Position numbers and translations under genes: made by a program
DNA from: Cyanobium sp. PCC 7001
Lineage (GTDB): Bacteria > Cyanobacteriota > Cyanobacteriia > PCC-6307 > Cyanobiaceae
Assembly: GCF_000155635.1 (NCBI RefSeq)
Contig: NZ_DS990556.1
Span: 1,471,637-1,535,636 of the forward strand
Direction: 5' to 3'
DNA: 64,000 nucleotides
The notes under the pieces: model-generated
Told to the model about the DNA's origin: nothing
Seen by the model: only the letters and a program-made list of their open reading frames with translations
Databases searched by the model: none
Shown here: piece by piece, positions 53,762-63,735 of the stretch
How the letters are laid out: every line of letters starts with the position of its first letter
Numbering within the stretch: the stretch's first letter is position 1

Positions 53762-56760
53762 TCACCACCACAAGCGACGACCGTCCAGCCTCCATGCGGC
53801 AGTTGGTGCCCTCCGTCGTCGAGCCATCCCCGCGCGCCACCCGCCTCCTGGGCGAGCGGCTGGAGCTGGTCGAAGACCTGTGGCAGACCGTGCTGCGCAG
53901 TGAGTGCCCGCCCCACCACGCCGAGCGGCTGCTGCGCCTCAAGCGCCTCAGCGACCCCAGCGAGGGCGACACCGCCAGCATCGACACTGGCGCCGCCATC
54001 GTGCAGCTGATCCGGGAGATGGATCTGGCCGAGGCGATCGCCGCCGCCCGCGCCTTCTCGCTCTACTTCCAGCTGGTCAACATCCTCGAGCAGCACATCG
54101 AGGAGGACAGCTACCTCGACAGCCTCAAGACTCTGCCGGAACCGGTGGCGAGCGATCCCTTCCTGCCGCCCCTGGCCAGCCAGACGGAACCGGCCACGTT
54201 CCGCCAGCTGTTCGAGCGGCTCCGCAACCTCAACGTGCCGCCCGCCCAGATCGAGAACCTGCTGCGGGATCTGGATCTGCGGCTGGTGTTCACGGCCCAT
54301 CCCACCGAGATCGTGCGTCACACGGTGCGTCACAAGCAGCGCCGGGTGGCCACCCTGATCCAGAAGCTCGAACAGGGATCGGGCCTGAACCGGGTGGAAC
54401 GGCAGAGCCTCCGCCTGCAGCTGGAGGAGGAGATCAGGCTCTGGTGGCGCACCGATGAGCTGCACCAGTTCAAGCCCACCGTGCTCGACGAGGTGGATTA
54501 CGCCCTCCACTTCTTCCAGGAGGTGCTGTTCGAGGCCATGCCCCTGCTGCGGCAGCGGGTGAGCGCGGCTCTCACGGAGAGCTACCCGGATGTGGAGCCC
54601 CCCAGCGACGCCTTCTGCACCTTCGGCTCCTGGGTGGGGGCCGACCGTGACGGCAATCCATCGGTGACTCCGGACATCACCTGGCGCACGGCCTGTTTCC
54701 AGCGCCAGCTGATGCTCGAGCGCTACATCAGGGCCGTGGGGGAGCTGCGGGACCAGCTCAGCATCTCGATGCAGTGGAGCCAGGTGAGTCCTGCCCTGCT
54801 GGAATCCCTTGAGATGGACCGGCTCCGCTTCCCTGAGATCTACGAGGAACGGGCCGCCCGCTACCGCCTGGAGCCCTATCGGCTCAAGCTGAGCTATGTG
54901 CTCGAGCGGTTGCGCCTCACCCAGGAGCGCAACCAGCTCCTCGCCGACGCCGGCTGGGAATCCCCCTGCGACGGCCTTGCTTCCACCGCCCCCCCGCTGG
55001 GGAGCCTGGGGGGGGGCGCCGGTCTGCAGGACCTCCACTACGCCGCGGTGGATGAATTCCGCAACGACCTGGAACTGGTGCTCCAGAGCCTGGAGGGCAC
55101 TGGGCTGAGCTGCGAATCACTGCAGCACCTGATCAGCCAGGTGCAGATCTTCGCCTTCTGCCTCGCCAGCCTGGACATCCGCCAGGAGAGCACCCGCCAC
55201 AGCGACGCGCTCGATGAACTGAGCCGCTACCTGCAGCTGCCCGTCCCCTACGGCGAGATGGAGGAGGAACAGCGGGTGGCCTGGCTGCTGGGCGAGCTGC
55301 AGACCCGACGTCCCCTGTTCCCTCCCACCGCCAGCTGGAGCCCCGCCACCACCGAGACCTTCGCCGTGCTGCGCATGGTGCAGCGCCTGCAGCAGGAATT
55401 CGGCACCCGCATCTGCAGCACCTACGTGATCTCCATGAGTCACACGGTGTCTGACCTGCTCGAGGTGCTGCTGCTGGCCAAGGAGGCGGGTCTGGTGGAT
55501 CCGGTGGCCCAGAGCTCCAGCCTGCTCGTGGTGCCCCTGTTCGAAACCGTTGAAGACCTGCAGGGGGCCCCGGCCGTGATGGGCCACCTGTTCAGCCAGC
55601 CGTTCTACCGCCGCCTGCTCACCGGCAGTGACGCCAGCCCGCCGCTGCAGGAGGTGATGCTGGGGTATTCGGACAGCAACAAGGATTCCGGCTTCCTCTC
55701 CAGCAACTGGGAGATCCACAAGGCCCAGATCGCGTTGCAGCAGCTCGCCACCCAGCACGATGTGGCGCTGCGGATCTTCCATGGCCGCGGCGGCTCGGTG
55801 AGCCGAGGGGGCGGCCCGGCCTACCAGGCCGTGCTGGCCCAGCCCAGCGGCACCCTGAGCGGTCGCATCAAGATCACCGAACAGGGGGAAGTGCTGGCCT
55901 CCAAGTACTCCCTCCCGGAGCTGGCCCTCTACAACCTCGAGACCCTCACCACCGCCGTGCTGCAGAACAGCCTGGTGAGCACCCCGGTGGACAACACCCC
56001 CGTCTGGAACGAGCTGATGGGGCGGCTGGCGGCCCGTTCCCGCGACTTCTACCGCGCCCTGGTGCACGACAACCCCGATCTGGTGGCCTTCTTCCAGCAG
56101 TGCACGCCGATCGAGGAGATCAGCAAGCTGCAGATCTCCAGCAGGCCGGCCCGCCGCAAGAGCGGAGCCAAGGATCTCTCCAGCCTGCGGGCCATCCCCT
56201 GGGTGTTCGGCTGGACCCAGAGCCGCTTCCTGCTGCCCAGCTGGTTCGGGGTGGGGGCCGCCCTGCGGGAGGAACTGGACCACGACCCGGAACAGCTGGA
56301 GCTGCTGCGGCTGCTCTACCAGCGCTGGCCGTTCTTCCGCATGCTGATCTCCAAGGTGGAGATGACCCTGTCCAAGGTGGACATCGATCTGGCCCACCAC
56401 TATGTGCAGGCCCTGGGCCGGCCGGAGCGGCGCGAGGCCTTCGAGCAGATCTTCCAGACCATCGCCGCCGAGTTCGATCTCACCCGCGATCTGGTGCTGG
56501 CGATCACCGGGCATCAGCGGTTGCTGGATGGAGATCCGGCCCTGCAGCTCTCGGTGGACCTCCGCAACCGCACGATCGTCCCCCTCGGCTTTCTGCAGGT
56601 GGCTCTGCTGCGCCGCCTGCGCGACCAGAACCGTCAGCCGCCCATGCGCGAAGCTACGGGTGCCGGCTCCGATGGCCGCACGTACAGCCGCAGCGAACTG
56701 CTGCGCGGTGCTCTGCTCACCATCAACGGCATTGCCGCCGGCATGCGCAACACCGGCTGA
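53758..56760 (+). CDS. ppc: Phosphoenolpyruvate carboxylase
   Basis: 1000 aa from ATG 53758 ([17 protein letters not shown]). Catalytic motifs are intact: [15 protein letters not shown] with the active His, [48 protein letters not shown] and the C-terminal MRNTG. The enzyme carboxylates PEP to oxaloacetate, refilling the TCA cycle; it is essential in cyanobacteria. It overlaps gshA by 4 bases. An upstream open frame (to 53629) is not conserved. Confidence 0.98.
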   Translation: MITTTSDDRPASMRQLVPSVVEPSPRATRLLGERLELVEDLWQTVLRSECPPHHAERLLRLKRLSDPSEGDTASIDTGAAIVQLIREMDLAEAIAAARAFSLYFQLVNILEQHIEEDSYLDSLKTLPEPVASDPFLPPLASQTEPATFRQLFERLRNLNVPPAQIENLLRDLDLRLVFTAHPTEIVRHTVRHKQRRVATLIQKLEQGSGLNRVERQSLRLQLEEEIRLWWRTDELHQFKPTVLDEVDYALHFFQEVLFEAMPLLRQRVSAALTESYPDVEPPSDAFCTFGSWVGADRDGNPSVTPDITWRTACFQRQLMLERYIRAVGELRDQLSISMQWSQVSPALLESLEMDRLRFPEIYEERAARYRLEPYRLKLSYVLERLRLTQERNQLLADAGWESPCDGLASTAPPLGSLGGGAGLQDLHYAAVDEFRNDLELVLQSLEGTGLSCESLQHLISQVQIFAFCLASLDIRQESTRHSDALDELSRYLQLPVPYGEMEEEQRVAWLLGELQTRRPLFPPTASWSPATTETFAVLRMVQRLQQEFGTRICSTYVISMSHTVSDLLEVLLLAKEAGLVDPVAQSSSLLVVPLFETVEDLQGAPAVMGHLFSQPFYRRLLTGSDASPPLQEVMLGYSDSNKDSGFLSSNWEIHKAQIALQQLATQHDVALRIFHGRGGSVSRGGGPAYQAVLAQPSGTLSGRIKITEQGEVLASKYSLPELALYNLETLTTAVLQNSLVSTPVDNTPVWNELMGRLAARSRDFYRALVHDNPDLVAFFQQCTPIEEISKLQISSRPARRKSGAKDLSSLRAIPWVFGWTQSRFLLPSWFGVGAALREELDHDPEQLELLRLLYQRWPFFRMLISKVEMTLSKVDIDLAHHYVQALGRPERREAFEQIFQTIAAEFDLTRDLVLAITGHQRLLDGDPALQLSVDLRNRTIVPLGFLQVALLRRLRDQNRQPPMREATGAGSDGRTYSRSELLRGALLTINGIAAGMRNTG

Positions 56761-56796
56761 CCCCATCCTCCGCTCGCGATCACCCTGGGCTCCCTG

Positions 56797-57249
56797 TTGA
56801 TCCCCTTCCGTCCGCAGACACCGCCCCCCCGGCTGCAGGAGGGCTACAGCCTGCTGGTCAACCCCTGGCCGACAGCGGAGGTGCTCAACGGGCTGCTGGT
56901 GGCATCGGGCGAGGCCCCACGCCCGCCCGAGCGCTGGCAACGGGCCCTGGAGAAAAGTCTCTGGCATCTCGGCGTGGCGGGGCCCGCAGGCAGCGTGGTG
57001 GGATTCGTGCGTGCCACGAGCGATCTGGCCCTCAACGCCAACCTCTGGGATCTGTGCAGCGATCCGAACGACGCCAACCGGGATCAGGTGCTGCGGGCCC
57101 TCGTGCAGGCCTCCCTGGGACGGCTGCGCCGGGATCTCTCCGGCTGCAGCGTGTCGCTCTCGGCTCCGCCGGAAGCCCTCAGGGCCCTGGAACGCCAGGG
57201 CTTCATCGTCGACCCCGGCGGCATCCGCGCCATGGGCCTGAAACTCTGA
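56797..57249 (+). CDS. GNAT-family N-acetyltransferase
   Basis: 150 aa from TTG 56797. The GNAT pattern is visible in VVGFVRATSDLALNANLWDLCSDP and VLRALVQASLGRLRRDLSG, with the last strands SVSLSAPPEALRALERQGF. The acetyl-CoA-binding Q/RxxGxG/A loop is not canonical. Substrate unknown. It lies 36 bases after ppc. Confidence 0.75.
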   Translation: MIPFRPQTPPPRLQEGYSLLVNPWPTAEVLNGLLVASGEAPRPPERWQRALEKSLWHLGVAGPAGSVVGFVRATSDLALNANLWDLCSDPNDANRDQVLRALVQASLGRLRRDLSGCSVSLSAPPEALRALERQGFIVDPGGIRAMGLKL

Positions 57250-57327
57250 TCTGACCAGCCTCCGAGCCCTCAGGGCGCTGCCGCGCCTTGACGGTTGCGA
57301 AGAGGCCCTTGAAAACAGCCCGTGGCG

Positions 57328-57360
57328 AAAAAAATCCCCCCCGACCACAGGGCGGGAGGG
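57328..57360 (-). terminator. Terminator downstream of tRNA-Arg
   Basis: On the minus strand CCCTCCCG (57360-57353) pairs with CGGGGGGA (57342-57335), allowing G-U pairs, and seven T follow (57334-57328). It ends the tRNA-Arg transcript and lies between it and the acetyltransferase gene. Confidence 0.75.
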
Positions 57361-57385
57361 AGCAGACCATGGAACCGGCGACCGA

Positions 57386-57459
57386 CGAGCATGGAGGGAC
57401 TCGAACCCCCGACATTCAGAACCGGAATCTGACGCTCTATCCAACTGAGCTACATGCCC
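57386..57459 (-). tRNA. trnR: tRNA-Arg (anticodon CCG)
   Basis: A 74-nt cloverleaf on the minus strand: acceptor GGGCATG with CATGCTC (one G-U pair), D-arm TAGCTCAGTTGGATAGAGC, anticodon loop around TTCCGGTT giving CCG, and T-arm GGTTCGAGTCC. CCA not encoded. Confidence 0.96.
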
Positions 57460-57514
57460 AGATTCCCATGGACCGGCAGCTGATGTCCGGCGTCTCCCAC
57501 GGCCTGGCAAGCCG

Positions 57515-58690
57515 GTGGAGTGGGCGCCTGCAGGCGGTGCCTGCAGCGGTCTTACCTTAGCCGCTCACCGCTTCAGACCCATCCGGCTGGAACGCCTCGA
57601 GCTGCTGCAGTTCCGCAACATCACGCGGCTGGAGCTGAACCTGGAGGCCTCCCGGCTGCTGGTGCTGGGACCCAATGGCGAGGGGAAATCCAACCTGCTC
57701 GAAGGGGTGGAGCTGCTCGGCTCCCTGCGCACCCATCGCACCGGCTCCGACCGGGACCTGATCCAGCAGGGGTGCAGCCACGCCCGGATCCGGGGCCTCA
57801 CCGCCCGGGGGGAGCTGCTGCAGCTGGAGCTGCGCCACCGGGGTGGCCGTGAGGCCCGGCGCAACGGCAAGCCCCTGGAACGGCAGCTCGATCTGCTCGG
57901 CGATCTGCGCTGTGTGAGCTTCAGTGCCCTGGATCTGGAGCTCGTGCGCGGGGAGCCCGCGGGGCGGCGTCAGTGGCTCGACCGGGTGGTGCTGCAGCTG
58001 GAGCCGCTCTACGGCGAGCTGCTCAGCCGTTACGGCCGGCTGCTGCGGCAGCGGAGCCAGCTGCTGCGGCGGGGGCTGGGGGGAGGGGAGCAGGCCGGGC
58101 TGCTGGATGCCTTCGATCAGCAGATGGCCGTGGTGGGAACCCGGCTGCATCGCCGCCGCCACCGGGCCCTGCAACGCCTCGAGCCCCTGGCGGCCCACTG
58201 GCAGCAACGCCTCAGCGGCGGGCGTGATGCGCTGGCCATCGCCTACCGCAGCGGCACCCATCTGGAGGGCGACGAGGCGGAGGAGCCCTGGCGGGCCGCC
58301 CTCCACAGCCAGCTGGCGGCCCAGCGCGACACCGAGCTGCGCCTGGGCCAGTGCAGCGTGGGGCCGCACCGGGATGAGGTGGCGCTCAGCCTGGGGGGCC
58401 AGCCGGCCCGGCGCTACGGCTCAGCCGGCCAGCAGCGCACCCTGGTGCTCGCCCTGAAACTTGCGGAACTCGAACTGGTGCGCAGCGTGGTGGGAGACCC
58501 CCCGCTGCTGCTGCTCGACGACGTGCTGGCCGAGCTCGACCCGACCCGCCAGCAGCTGCTGCTGGAGGCCGTGGGCGAGGGGCACCAGTGCCTGGTGAGC
58601 GCCACCCACCTGGGGGCCTTCAGCGCTGGCTGGCAGCAGCGCAGCCAGATCGTGCACCTGCGCGCCGGTGCCCTGAAGCCACCGGACTGA
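57515..58690 (+). CDS. recF: DNA replication and repair protein RecF
   Basis: About 391 aa. It has the RecF Walker A motif [17 protein letters not shown], the signature [19 protein letters not shown] near residue 305, and the Walker [21 protein letters not shown]. RecF helps load RecA at gaps with RecO and RecR. The conserved part begins at about [17 protein letters not shown]; the only usual start upstream in frame is GTG 57515, close to the tRNA-Arg 5' end, so the true start is uncertain. Confidence 0.9.
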   Translation: MEWAPAGGACSGLTLAAHRFRPIRLERLELLQFRNITRLELNLEASRLLVLGPNGEGKSNLLEGVELLGSLRTHRTGSDRDLIQQGCSHARIRGLTARGELLQLELRHRGGREARRNGKPLERQLDLLGDLRCVSFSALDLELVRGEPAGRRQWLDRVVLQLEPLYGELLSRYGRLLRQRSQLLRRGLGGGEQAGLLDAFDQQMAVVGTRLHRRRHRALQRLEPLAAHWQQRLSGGRDALAIAYRSGTHLEGDEAEEPWRAALHSQLAAQRDTELRLGQCSVGPHRDEVALSLGGQPARRYGSAGQQRTLVLALKLAELELVRSVVGDPPLLLLDDVLAELDPTRQQLLLEAVGEGHQCLVSATHLGAFSAGWQQRSQIVHLRAGALKPPD

Positions 58691-58761
58691 GCGCCATCGC
58701 CGGCCTGAAGCGTCCTGGCGGGAAGTTCGCGTAAGGTGGGCGGCTTGTGCGGTCGTATTCG

Positions 58762-59241
58762 ATGACCCAGGTCCTGCCGTGCCTCCACCCCCACCCCGGA
58801 TGGAGTGCAGCCCAGTCCGCCACCGACGCGGAACCCCTCCCTCACCAGATCTCCGACACGGTCGGAAAACACTGCATTCTTGAGCTCTACGGCTGCGACA
58901 CCGCCAAGCTCAACGACGAAGCTTTTCTCAGGGACACCATCACCGCCGCTGCGAAACGTGCTGGTGCCACCCTTCTCAACCTGATCACGCACCGATTCGA
59001 ACCCCAGGGCGTCACCGGACTGGCCCTGCTGGCTGAATCCCATATCTCCATTCACACCTGGCCGGAATCCGGCTATGCCGCGGTGGACGTGTTCACCTGT
59101 GGCGACCACACCATGCCGGAGCAGGCCTGTGCCGTTCTCGCCGGCGAGCTGGCCGCCAGCCACCACAAACTCACCAGCTTCCGGCGGGAAACCCCGGGAG
59201 CCATCGCGGCCGAGGAACGGCAGCCGGCCCTGGCGGCCTGA
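58762..59241 (+). CDS. speD: S-adenosylmethionine decarboxylase proenzyme
   Basis: 159 aa from ATG 58762 ([14 protein letters not shown]); a GTG at 58747 would add five residues. The family motif [26 protein letters not shown] contains the Glu-Ser site where the chain cleaves to make the pyruvoyl cofactor. The enzyme makes decarboxylated AdoMet for spermidine synthesis. A candidate -10 (GTAAGGT) lies about 30 bases upstream. Terminator follows. Confidence 0.95.
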   Translation: MTQVLPCLHPHPGWSAAQSATDAEPLPHQISDTVGKHCILELYGCDTAKLNDEAFLRDTITAAAKRAGATLLNLITHRFEPQGVTGLALLAESHISIHTWPESGYAAVDVFTCGDHTMPEQACAVLAGELAASHHKLTSFRRETPGAIAAEERQPALAA

Positions 59242-59303
59242 GCCCGAGCCTCCTTTTCGAGACCCTCAGCGCGCTCCTGTGCGAGACCCTCTGCCGTGAT
59301 CCT

Positions 59304-59325
59304 GCCCCCACACGGGGGCTTGTTT
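59304..59325 (+). terminator. Rho-independent terminator of speD
   Basis: GCCCCC (59304-59309), 4-base loop, GGGGGC (59314-59319), then TTGTTTT. It lies 63 bases past the speD stop. Confidence 0.85.
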
Positions 59326-59370
59326 TATGGCGGCCGGGGGCTCGAGGCAGCCTGAGGCCCGGGACCAAGC

Positions 59371-60246
59371 TCAGGGCCAAGGGGTCTGGATGGCTCCAAC
59401 CGCCAGAGCGCGGTTGAGCTTGCCGCTCACCAGACCCTCGAGGTCCAGGCCCACGGCCGTGAAGCCCAGCTCCAGAAAGGCCTGGACCAGGGCCTGCCGC
59501 TCCGGCGCCTCGCTCCAGAGCCGCAGTGCTCCATCCAGCTGGGCGGCCGGCAGCTCGATGCGGGCCGTATCCCCCTGGCAGCGCACCCGCACCTCCGGCC
59601 AGCCCCGCTCCAGCAGCCAGGCTTCGGCGGCCGCGACCCGCTCCAGGCGCGCCGCACTGATGGCCTCTCCGTAAGGGAAGCGGGAAGCCAGGCAGGGCTG
59701 GGCCGGCTTGTCCCACCAGGGCAGCCCCAGGGCGCGGGAGAGACGCCGCACCGCTGCCTTGTCGAGGCCCACCTCCGCCAGGGGGGATTGAACCCCATGC
59801 TCACGGGCGGCCCGGATGCCGGGGCGGTGGTCGCCGAGGTCGTCGTGGTTCACGCCATCCACCACGGTGGCGGCGCCGGCCGCTGCGGCGATCGGGGCCA
59901 GGACCCGATGCAGCTCACGCTTGCAGGCGTAGCAGCGATCCTCGGGATTGGCGGCATAGGCGGGATCCGCCAGCTCCGCCGTGGGGATCTCCCGATGGGC
60001 GATGCGCAGCCAACTCGCCTGCATCGCCGCCTCCCGCCGCAGATGGGGGGCGAGAGCCGGCGACACCCCGGTGATCGCCAGGGCCCCGGAGCCCCGCTGC
60101 TCGACGGCGATCGCGGCCACCAGCGTGCTGTCCACACCGCCGGAGTAGGCCACTACGATCCGGGGCATCGCCGCCAGACGGGCCCGCAGGTCGGCCAGAC
60201 CCCGATCCAGGGCGGCTGGGAGGCTCTCGAGCAGGGAGAACGGCAC
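59371..60246 (-). CDS. larE: ATP-dependent sacrificial sulfur transferase LarE
   Basis: 291 aa from GTG 60246. The PP-loop motif is in IVVAYSGGVDSTLVAAIA, and EDRCYACKRELHRVL and KPAQPCLASRFPYGE follow. The cysteine in PCLASR matches the sacrificial-sulfur Cys of LarE, which makes a nickel-pincer nucleotide cofactor in lactate racemase bacteria. LarB and LarC are not in view, so its role here is unproven. It is divergent from the adenosyltransferase gene by 129 bases. Confidence 0.85.
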   Translation of the reverse strand: MPFSLLESLPAALDRGLADLRARLAAMPRIVVAYSGGVDSTLVAAIAVEQRGSGALAITGVSPALAPHLRREAAMQASWLRIAHREIPTAELADPAYAANPEDRCYACKRELHRVLAPIAAAAGAATVVDGVNHDDLGDHRPGIRAAREHGVQSPLAEVGLDKAAVRRLSRALGLPWWDKPAQPCLASRFPYGEAISAARLERVAAAEAWLLERGWPEVRVRCQGDTARIELPAAQLDGALRLWSEAPERQALVQAFLELGFTAVGLDLEGLVSGKLNRALAVGAIQTPWP

Positions 60247-60375
60247 GGCTTCGGGGCTGCGGGAGCGTTGGAGCGTGGGGCGATCCTGGCAAGGCCATGG
60301 CGGTGCTGTGCAACAGCTGCGCGATGTGGAGGCCCCGGCCATGGCGGGTAGCATCGCCGCCAACGCACGGCAGCG

Positions 60376-61560
60376 ATGAGCCCGAGCACCACGCCTTCGC
60401 CGCAACGGAGCAGCGGACGCGGCAGCAGTGCCGGCATCGGCATCCGCACGGCCTCGGACCGCGATGAGCGCACCCACGGGCAGCTGCACGTGTACGACGG
60501 CGACGGCAAGGGCAAGAGCCAGGCCGCTCTGGGGGTGGTGCTGCGCACGATCGGGCTCGGCATCTGCGAGCAGAAGCGCACCCGGGTGCTGCTGCTGCGC
60601 TTTCTCAAGGGGCCGGGCCGGGCCTACGACGAGGATGCGGCCATCGAAGCGCTGCAGCAGGGTTTCCCCCATCTGATCGACCAGGTGCGCACCGGCCGGG
60701 GGGAGTTCTTCAGCGCCGAGCAGGTGACCCGCTTCGACCGGCAGGAGGCCGAGCGGGGCTGGGACATCGCCAAGGGAGCGATCGCCAGCAATCTCTACTC
60801 GGTGGTGGTGCTCGATGAGCTCAACCCCGTGCTCGATCTCGGTCTGCTGGACACCGAGCAGATCTGCCGCACCCTCGCAGCCAAACCCGAAGGCATGGAG
60901 GTGATCTGCACCGGGCGGGGGGCGCCGCGCCAGCTGGTGCAGCTGGCCGATCTGCACTCGGAGATGCGGGCGCACCGCCGCCAGGACGCCACGGCCGAAC
61001 CCCTGGGGCTCGACGGGATCGAGATCTACACCGGCGAGGGCAAGGGCAAGTCCACCAGTGCCCTGGGCAAGGCCCTGCAGGCCATCGGCCGCGGCATCAG
61101 CCAGGACAAGAGCCACCGCGTGCTGATCCTGCAGTGGCTGAAGGGCGGCGCCGGCTACACCGAGGATGCGGCCATCGCCGCTCTGCGCGAGAGCTATCCC
61201 CACCTGGTGGACCATCTGCGTTCGGGCCGCGATGCCATCGTGTGGCGGGGCCAGCAGCAGCCGATCGACTACGTGGAGGCCGAGCGGGCCTGGGAAATCG
61301 CCCGGGCAGCGATCTCGAGCGGGCTCTACAAGACCGTGATCCTCGATGAGATCAACCCCACGGTGGACCTGGAACTGCTGCCCCAGGAGCCGATCGTGCA
61401 GACGCTGCTGCGCAAACCGGCGGAAACGGAAGTGATCCTCACCGGACGCTGCCGCAATCGCCCCCTCTATTTCGACCTGGCTTCGGTGCACTCCGAAATG
61501 GTGTGCCACAAGCACTACGCCGAGCGCGGCGTGGACCTCAAGCGAGGGGTGGATTACTGA
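60376..61560 (+). CDS. Tandem-domain cob(I)yrinic acid adenosyltransferase-like protein
   Basis: 394 aa with two CobA/CobO-type P-loop domains: residues 35 to 205 (GDGKGKSQAALGVVLRTIG, VVVLDELNPVLDLGLL) and 210 to 394 (GEGKGKSTSALGKALQAIG, VILDEINPTVDLELL). Both P-loops look intact, so both could bind ATP, though the first domain has Gln where the usual Thr or Ser sits. CobO adds the adenosyl group to cobalamin precursors. The duplication and different second halves suggest a diverged partner or regulatory domain. Confidence 0.85.
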   Translation: MSPSTTPSPQRSSGRGSSAGIGIRTASDRDERTHGQLHVYDGDGKGKSQAALGVVLRTIGLGICEQKRTRVLLLRFLKGPGRAYDEDAAIEALQQGFPHLIDQVRTGRGEFFSAEQVTRFDRQEAERGWDIAKGAIASNLYSVVVLDELNPVLDLGLLDTEQICRTLAAKPEGMEVICTGRGAPRQLVQLADLHSEMRAHRRQDATAEPLGLDGIEIYTGEGKGKSTSALGKALQAIGRGISQDKSHRVLILQWLKGGAGYTEDAAIAALRESYPHLVDHLRSGRDAIVWRGQQQPIDYVEAERAWEIARAAISSGLYKTVILDEINPTVDLELLPQEPIVQTLLRKPAETEVILTGRCRNRPLYFDLASVHSEMVCHKHYAERGVDLKRGVDY

Positions 61561-61569
61561 TCGCGCAGC

Positions 61570-62742
61570 TCAGTAGCGCTGCACCGAGGGATCCACCTCT
61601 TGGCTCCAGGCGTCGATGCCGCCGCTCACGTTGATGCCCTCGATGCCATGGCGCCCGAGGGCCAGCAGGGCCTTGGCGCTGCGGCCACCCAGCTTGCAGT
61701 GCACATAGAGCTTCTTGCCCTCGGCCAGGCGGCGCACGTCCTCGATGGCCTCACCGCTCTCGATGCGATCGAGCGGCACCAGCACCGACCCCGGGATCAC
61801 GGCAATGTCGGCCTCCTGGGGGTTGCGCACATCCAGCAGCAGGATCTCTTCGAGCTGCCCGTCGATCACGGTCTTCAGTTCGGCCACGGTGATGGTGGGC
61901 ACGCTGCCGGCCTCCTCCTGGCCCGGAGCGCTGCCACCCACGCCGCAGAACTCCTGGTAATCGATCAGCCCGTCGATCACGGGGCGCTCCGGGTTGGGCC
62001 GCAGCTTGAGCTCCCGGAACTTCATGCCCAGGGCATCGAACAGCAGCAGCCGGCCACTGAGGGTGGTGCCGATGCCGGTGATGATCTTCACGGCCTCGGT
62101 GGCCTGGATCACGCCGATGATGCCGGGCAGCACACCCACCACCCCGCCTTCGGCGCAGGAGGGCACCATCCCCGGCGGCGGCGGCTCCGGGAAGAGATCG
62201 CGGTAATTGGGGCTGTGCTCATCCAGGTTGAACACCGTGGCCTGGCCCTCGAAGCGGAAGATCGAGCCGTACACGTTCGGTTTGCCCAGCAGCACACAGG
62301 CGTCGTTCACCAGGTAGCGGGTGGGGAAGTTGTCGGTGCCGTCGCAGACCAGGTCGTAAGGCCCGATGATCTGGAGAGCGTTCTCGCTGGTGAGAGCGGT
62401 TTCGTAGAGATCCACCTGGCAGTGGGGGTTGATCTCATGGATGCGGGCCTTCGCCGATTCGATCTTGGGCTTGCCCACCCAGCTAGTGCCATGGATGACC
62501 TGGCGCTGCAGGTTGGAGTGGTCCACCACGTCGAAATCGACGATGCCGATTCGCCCCACGCCCGCTGCCGCTAGGTAGAGCAGCAGGGGGGAGCCAAGCC
62601 CGCCGGTTCCCACGCAGAGCACGGAGGCCGCCTTGAGTCGCTTCTGCCCCTCCATGCCCACCTCCGGCAGGATCAGATGGCGCGAAAAGCGGGCCACCTC
62701 ATCGGAACTGAGCTGGACGCCAGTGGTGTCGGGGGGAAGCAT
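61570..62742 (-). CDS. moeB: MoeB/ThiF-type E1-like adenylyltransferase with rhodanese domain
   Basis: 390 aa from ATG 62742 (62754 and 62787 possible). The N-terminal 270 residues are an E1-like domain with VGTGGLGSPLLLYLAAAGVGRIGIVDFDVVD and CDGTDNFPTRYLVNDACV. The C-terminal rhodanese has the active Cys in HCKLGGRSAKALL. Such fusions activate small sulfur carriers (MoaD or ThiS) and give them a thiocarboxylate, in molybdopterin, thiamine or tRNA-thiolation pathways. The JAMM gene upstream is on the same strand. Confidence 0.92.
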   Translation of the reverse strand: MLPPDTTGVQLSSDEVARFSRHLILPEVGMEGQKRLKAASVLCVGTGGLGSPLLLYLAAAGVGRIGIVDFDVVDHSNLQRQVIHGTSWVGKPKIESAKARIHEINPHCQVDLYETALTSENALQIIGPYDLVCDGTDNFPTRYLVNDACVLLGKPNVYGSIFRFEGQATVFNLDEHSPNYRDLFPEPPPPGMVPSCAEGGVVGVLPGIIGVIQATEAVKIITGIGTTLSGRLLLFDALGMKFRELKLRPNPERPVIDGLIDYQEFCGVGGSAPGQEEAGSVPTITVAELKTVIDGQLEEILLLDVRNPQEADIAVIPGSVLVPLDRIESGEAIEDVRRLAEGKKLYVHCKLGGRSAKALLALGRHGIEGINVSGGIDAWSQEVDPSVQRY

Positions 62743-62783
62743 CGGCAGGAGCATGGCCGCGGCGGCTCGGGCCGCGGACCGGA

Positions 62784-63242
62784 TCAATCACCCATTCTCC
62801 ACGGCAGGGGCCGGGGATGGGCCCCGTTCTCCGGGAGCCACCAGGCCAGGGGGGCAGCATCGGCACCCAGGATCACCATCAGCGCCGGGGCCAGGGTGAG
62901 GGATCGATCGGTAGCCGAAGGCCGGGCCGGCCCGACTGGATGGCTGTGGGCGGCCCCGAGCACCGCCAGCCCGCGCGGCCGACACCAGCGCTGGGCCACG
63001 AGTTGCTCCCTTGGATCGATGGCGAAGCGCCGGCTCCTCGCGCCTGACTCCGGCCACACGTTCAGGCAGGGCCAGATCCGCTCCAGCTGCCAGAGTGGCC
63101 CTTCGTCCTCCGCCGCAGGCGGGAGCTGGCGGCCCAGCAGCAGAGCGCAGCCTTCCTCAGGAGCGGCACAGGCCAGCAGCCGCACCAGCACGGTGTGCAG
63201 GCCGCGATCAATGCCCAGGGCGATTGGCGCGGTGGAAGGCAC
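62784..63242 (-). CDS. JAMM/MPN+ metalloprotease-like protein
   Basis: 152 aa. It has the JAMM motif: an early Glu in EEGCALLLG, then HSHPVGPARPSATD, which fits H-S-H-x7-S-x2-D exactly, so the zinc site is complete. Bacterial JAMM proteins cut the tails of ubiquitin-like sulfur carriers or process their conjugates. It lies 41 bases upstream of moeB, in the same direction, so a joint role with the E1-like protein is plausible. No MoaD/ThiS-like gene is visible in the window. Confidence 0.88.
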   Translation of the reverse strand: MPSTAPIALGIDRGLHTVLVRLLACAAPEEGCALLLGRQLPPAAEDEGPLWQLERIWPCLNVWPESGARSRRFAIDPREQLVAQRWCRPRGLAVLGAAHSHPVGPARPSATDRSLTLAPALMVILGADAAPLAWWLPENGAHPRPLPWRMGD

Positions 63243-63287
63243 CCCGATACTTTATGGAGCATTGTGAGCCGGAGCCCTGCGCAGGTC

Positions 63288-63719
63288 ATGAACGACACCA
63301 CCACGCCCACAGTCGACTCCGACGACACGGCCCAGCAGGCGAGCGACGCCGGCGCTGCTCCATTCGGTGCCACTGCCACGGACACCGACAGCGGCAGCGG
63401 CTCCCAGACCGCGGCGGAGATCAAGGAGCGCTACAGCGAGATCCTGGGCCAGATCAACCAGACCCTGGGCCAGGTGGACTGGAACCAGATGGGGCGGATC
63501 GGCAAGGCGGTCGGCATCCTGGTGGTGGTGATCGTGGTGCAGATCCTGATCAAGGGCGTGCTGGACACCATCAACCTGCTGCCCATCGTTCCCGGCCTGC
63601 TCGAGCTGCTCGGCCTCGTGGTGGTGGGCCAGTGGAGCTGGCAGAACCTCACCACCAGCGAGAAGCGCTCAGCCGTGGTGGCCAGGCTCCAGAACCTGCG
63701 CAACGAGTACCTGGGCTGA
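63288..63719 (+). CDS. CAAD-domain membrane protein
   Basis: 143 aa from ATG 63288 (MNDTTTPTVDSDD). After a Ser/Thr/Asp-rich tail come two membrane helices (VGILVVVIVVQILIKGVL and LPGLLELLGLVVVGQW-like, residues 80 to 120) and an amphipathic end (TSEKRSAVVARLQNLRNEYLG). This is the CAAD domain, first found appended to cyanobacterial aminoacyl-tRNA synthetases and linked to thylakoid anchoring (relatives of CURT1). It is divergent from the JAMM gene. Confidence 0.85.
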   Translation: MNDTTTPTVDSDDTAQQASDAGAAPFGATATDTDSGSGSQTAAEIKERYSEILGQINQTLGQVDWNQMGRIGKAVGILVVVIVVQILIKGVLDTINLLPIVPGLLELLGLVVVGQWSWQNLTTSEKRSAVVARLQNLRNEYLG

Positions 63720-63735
63720 AGCTGAGCTCGTACCC

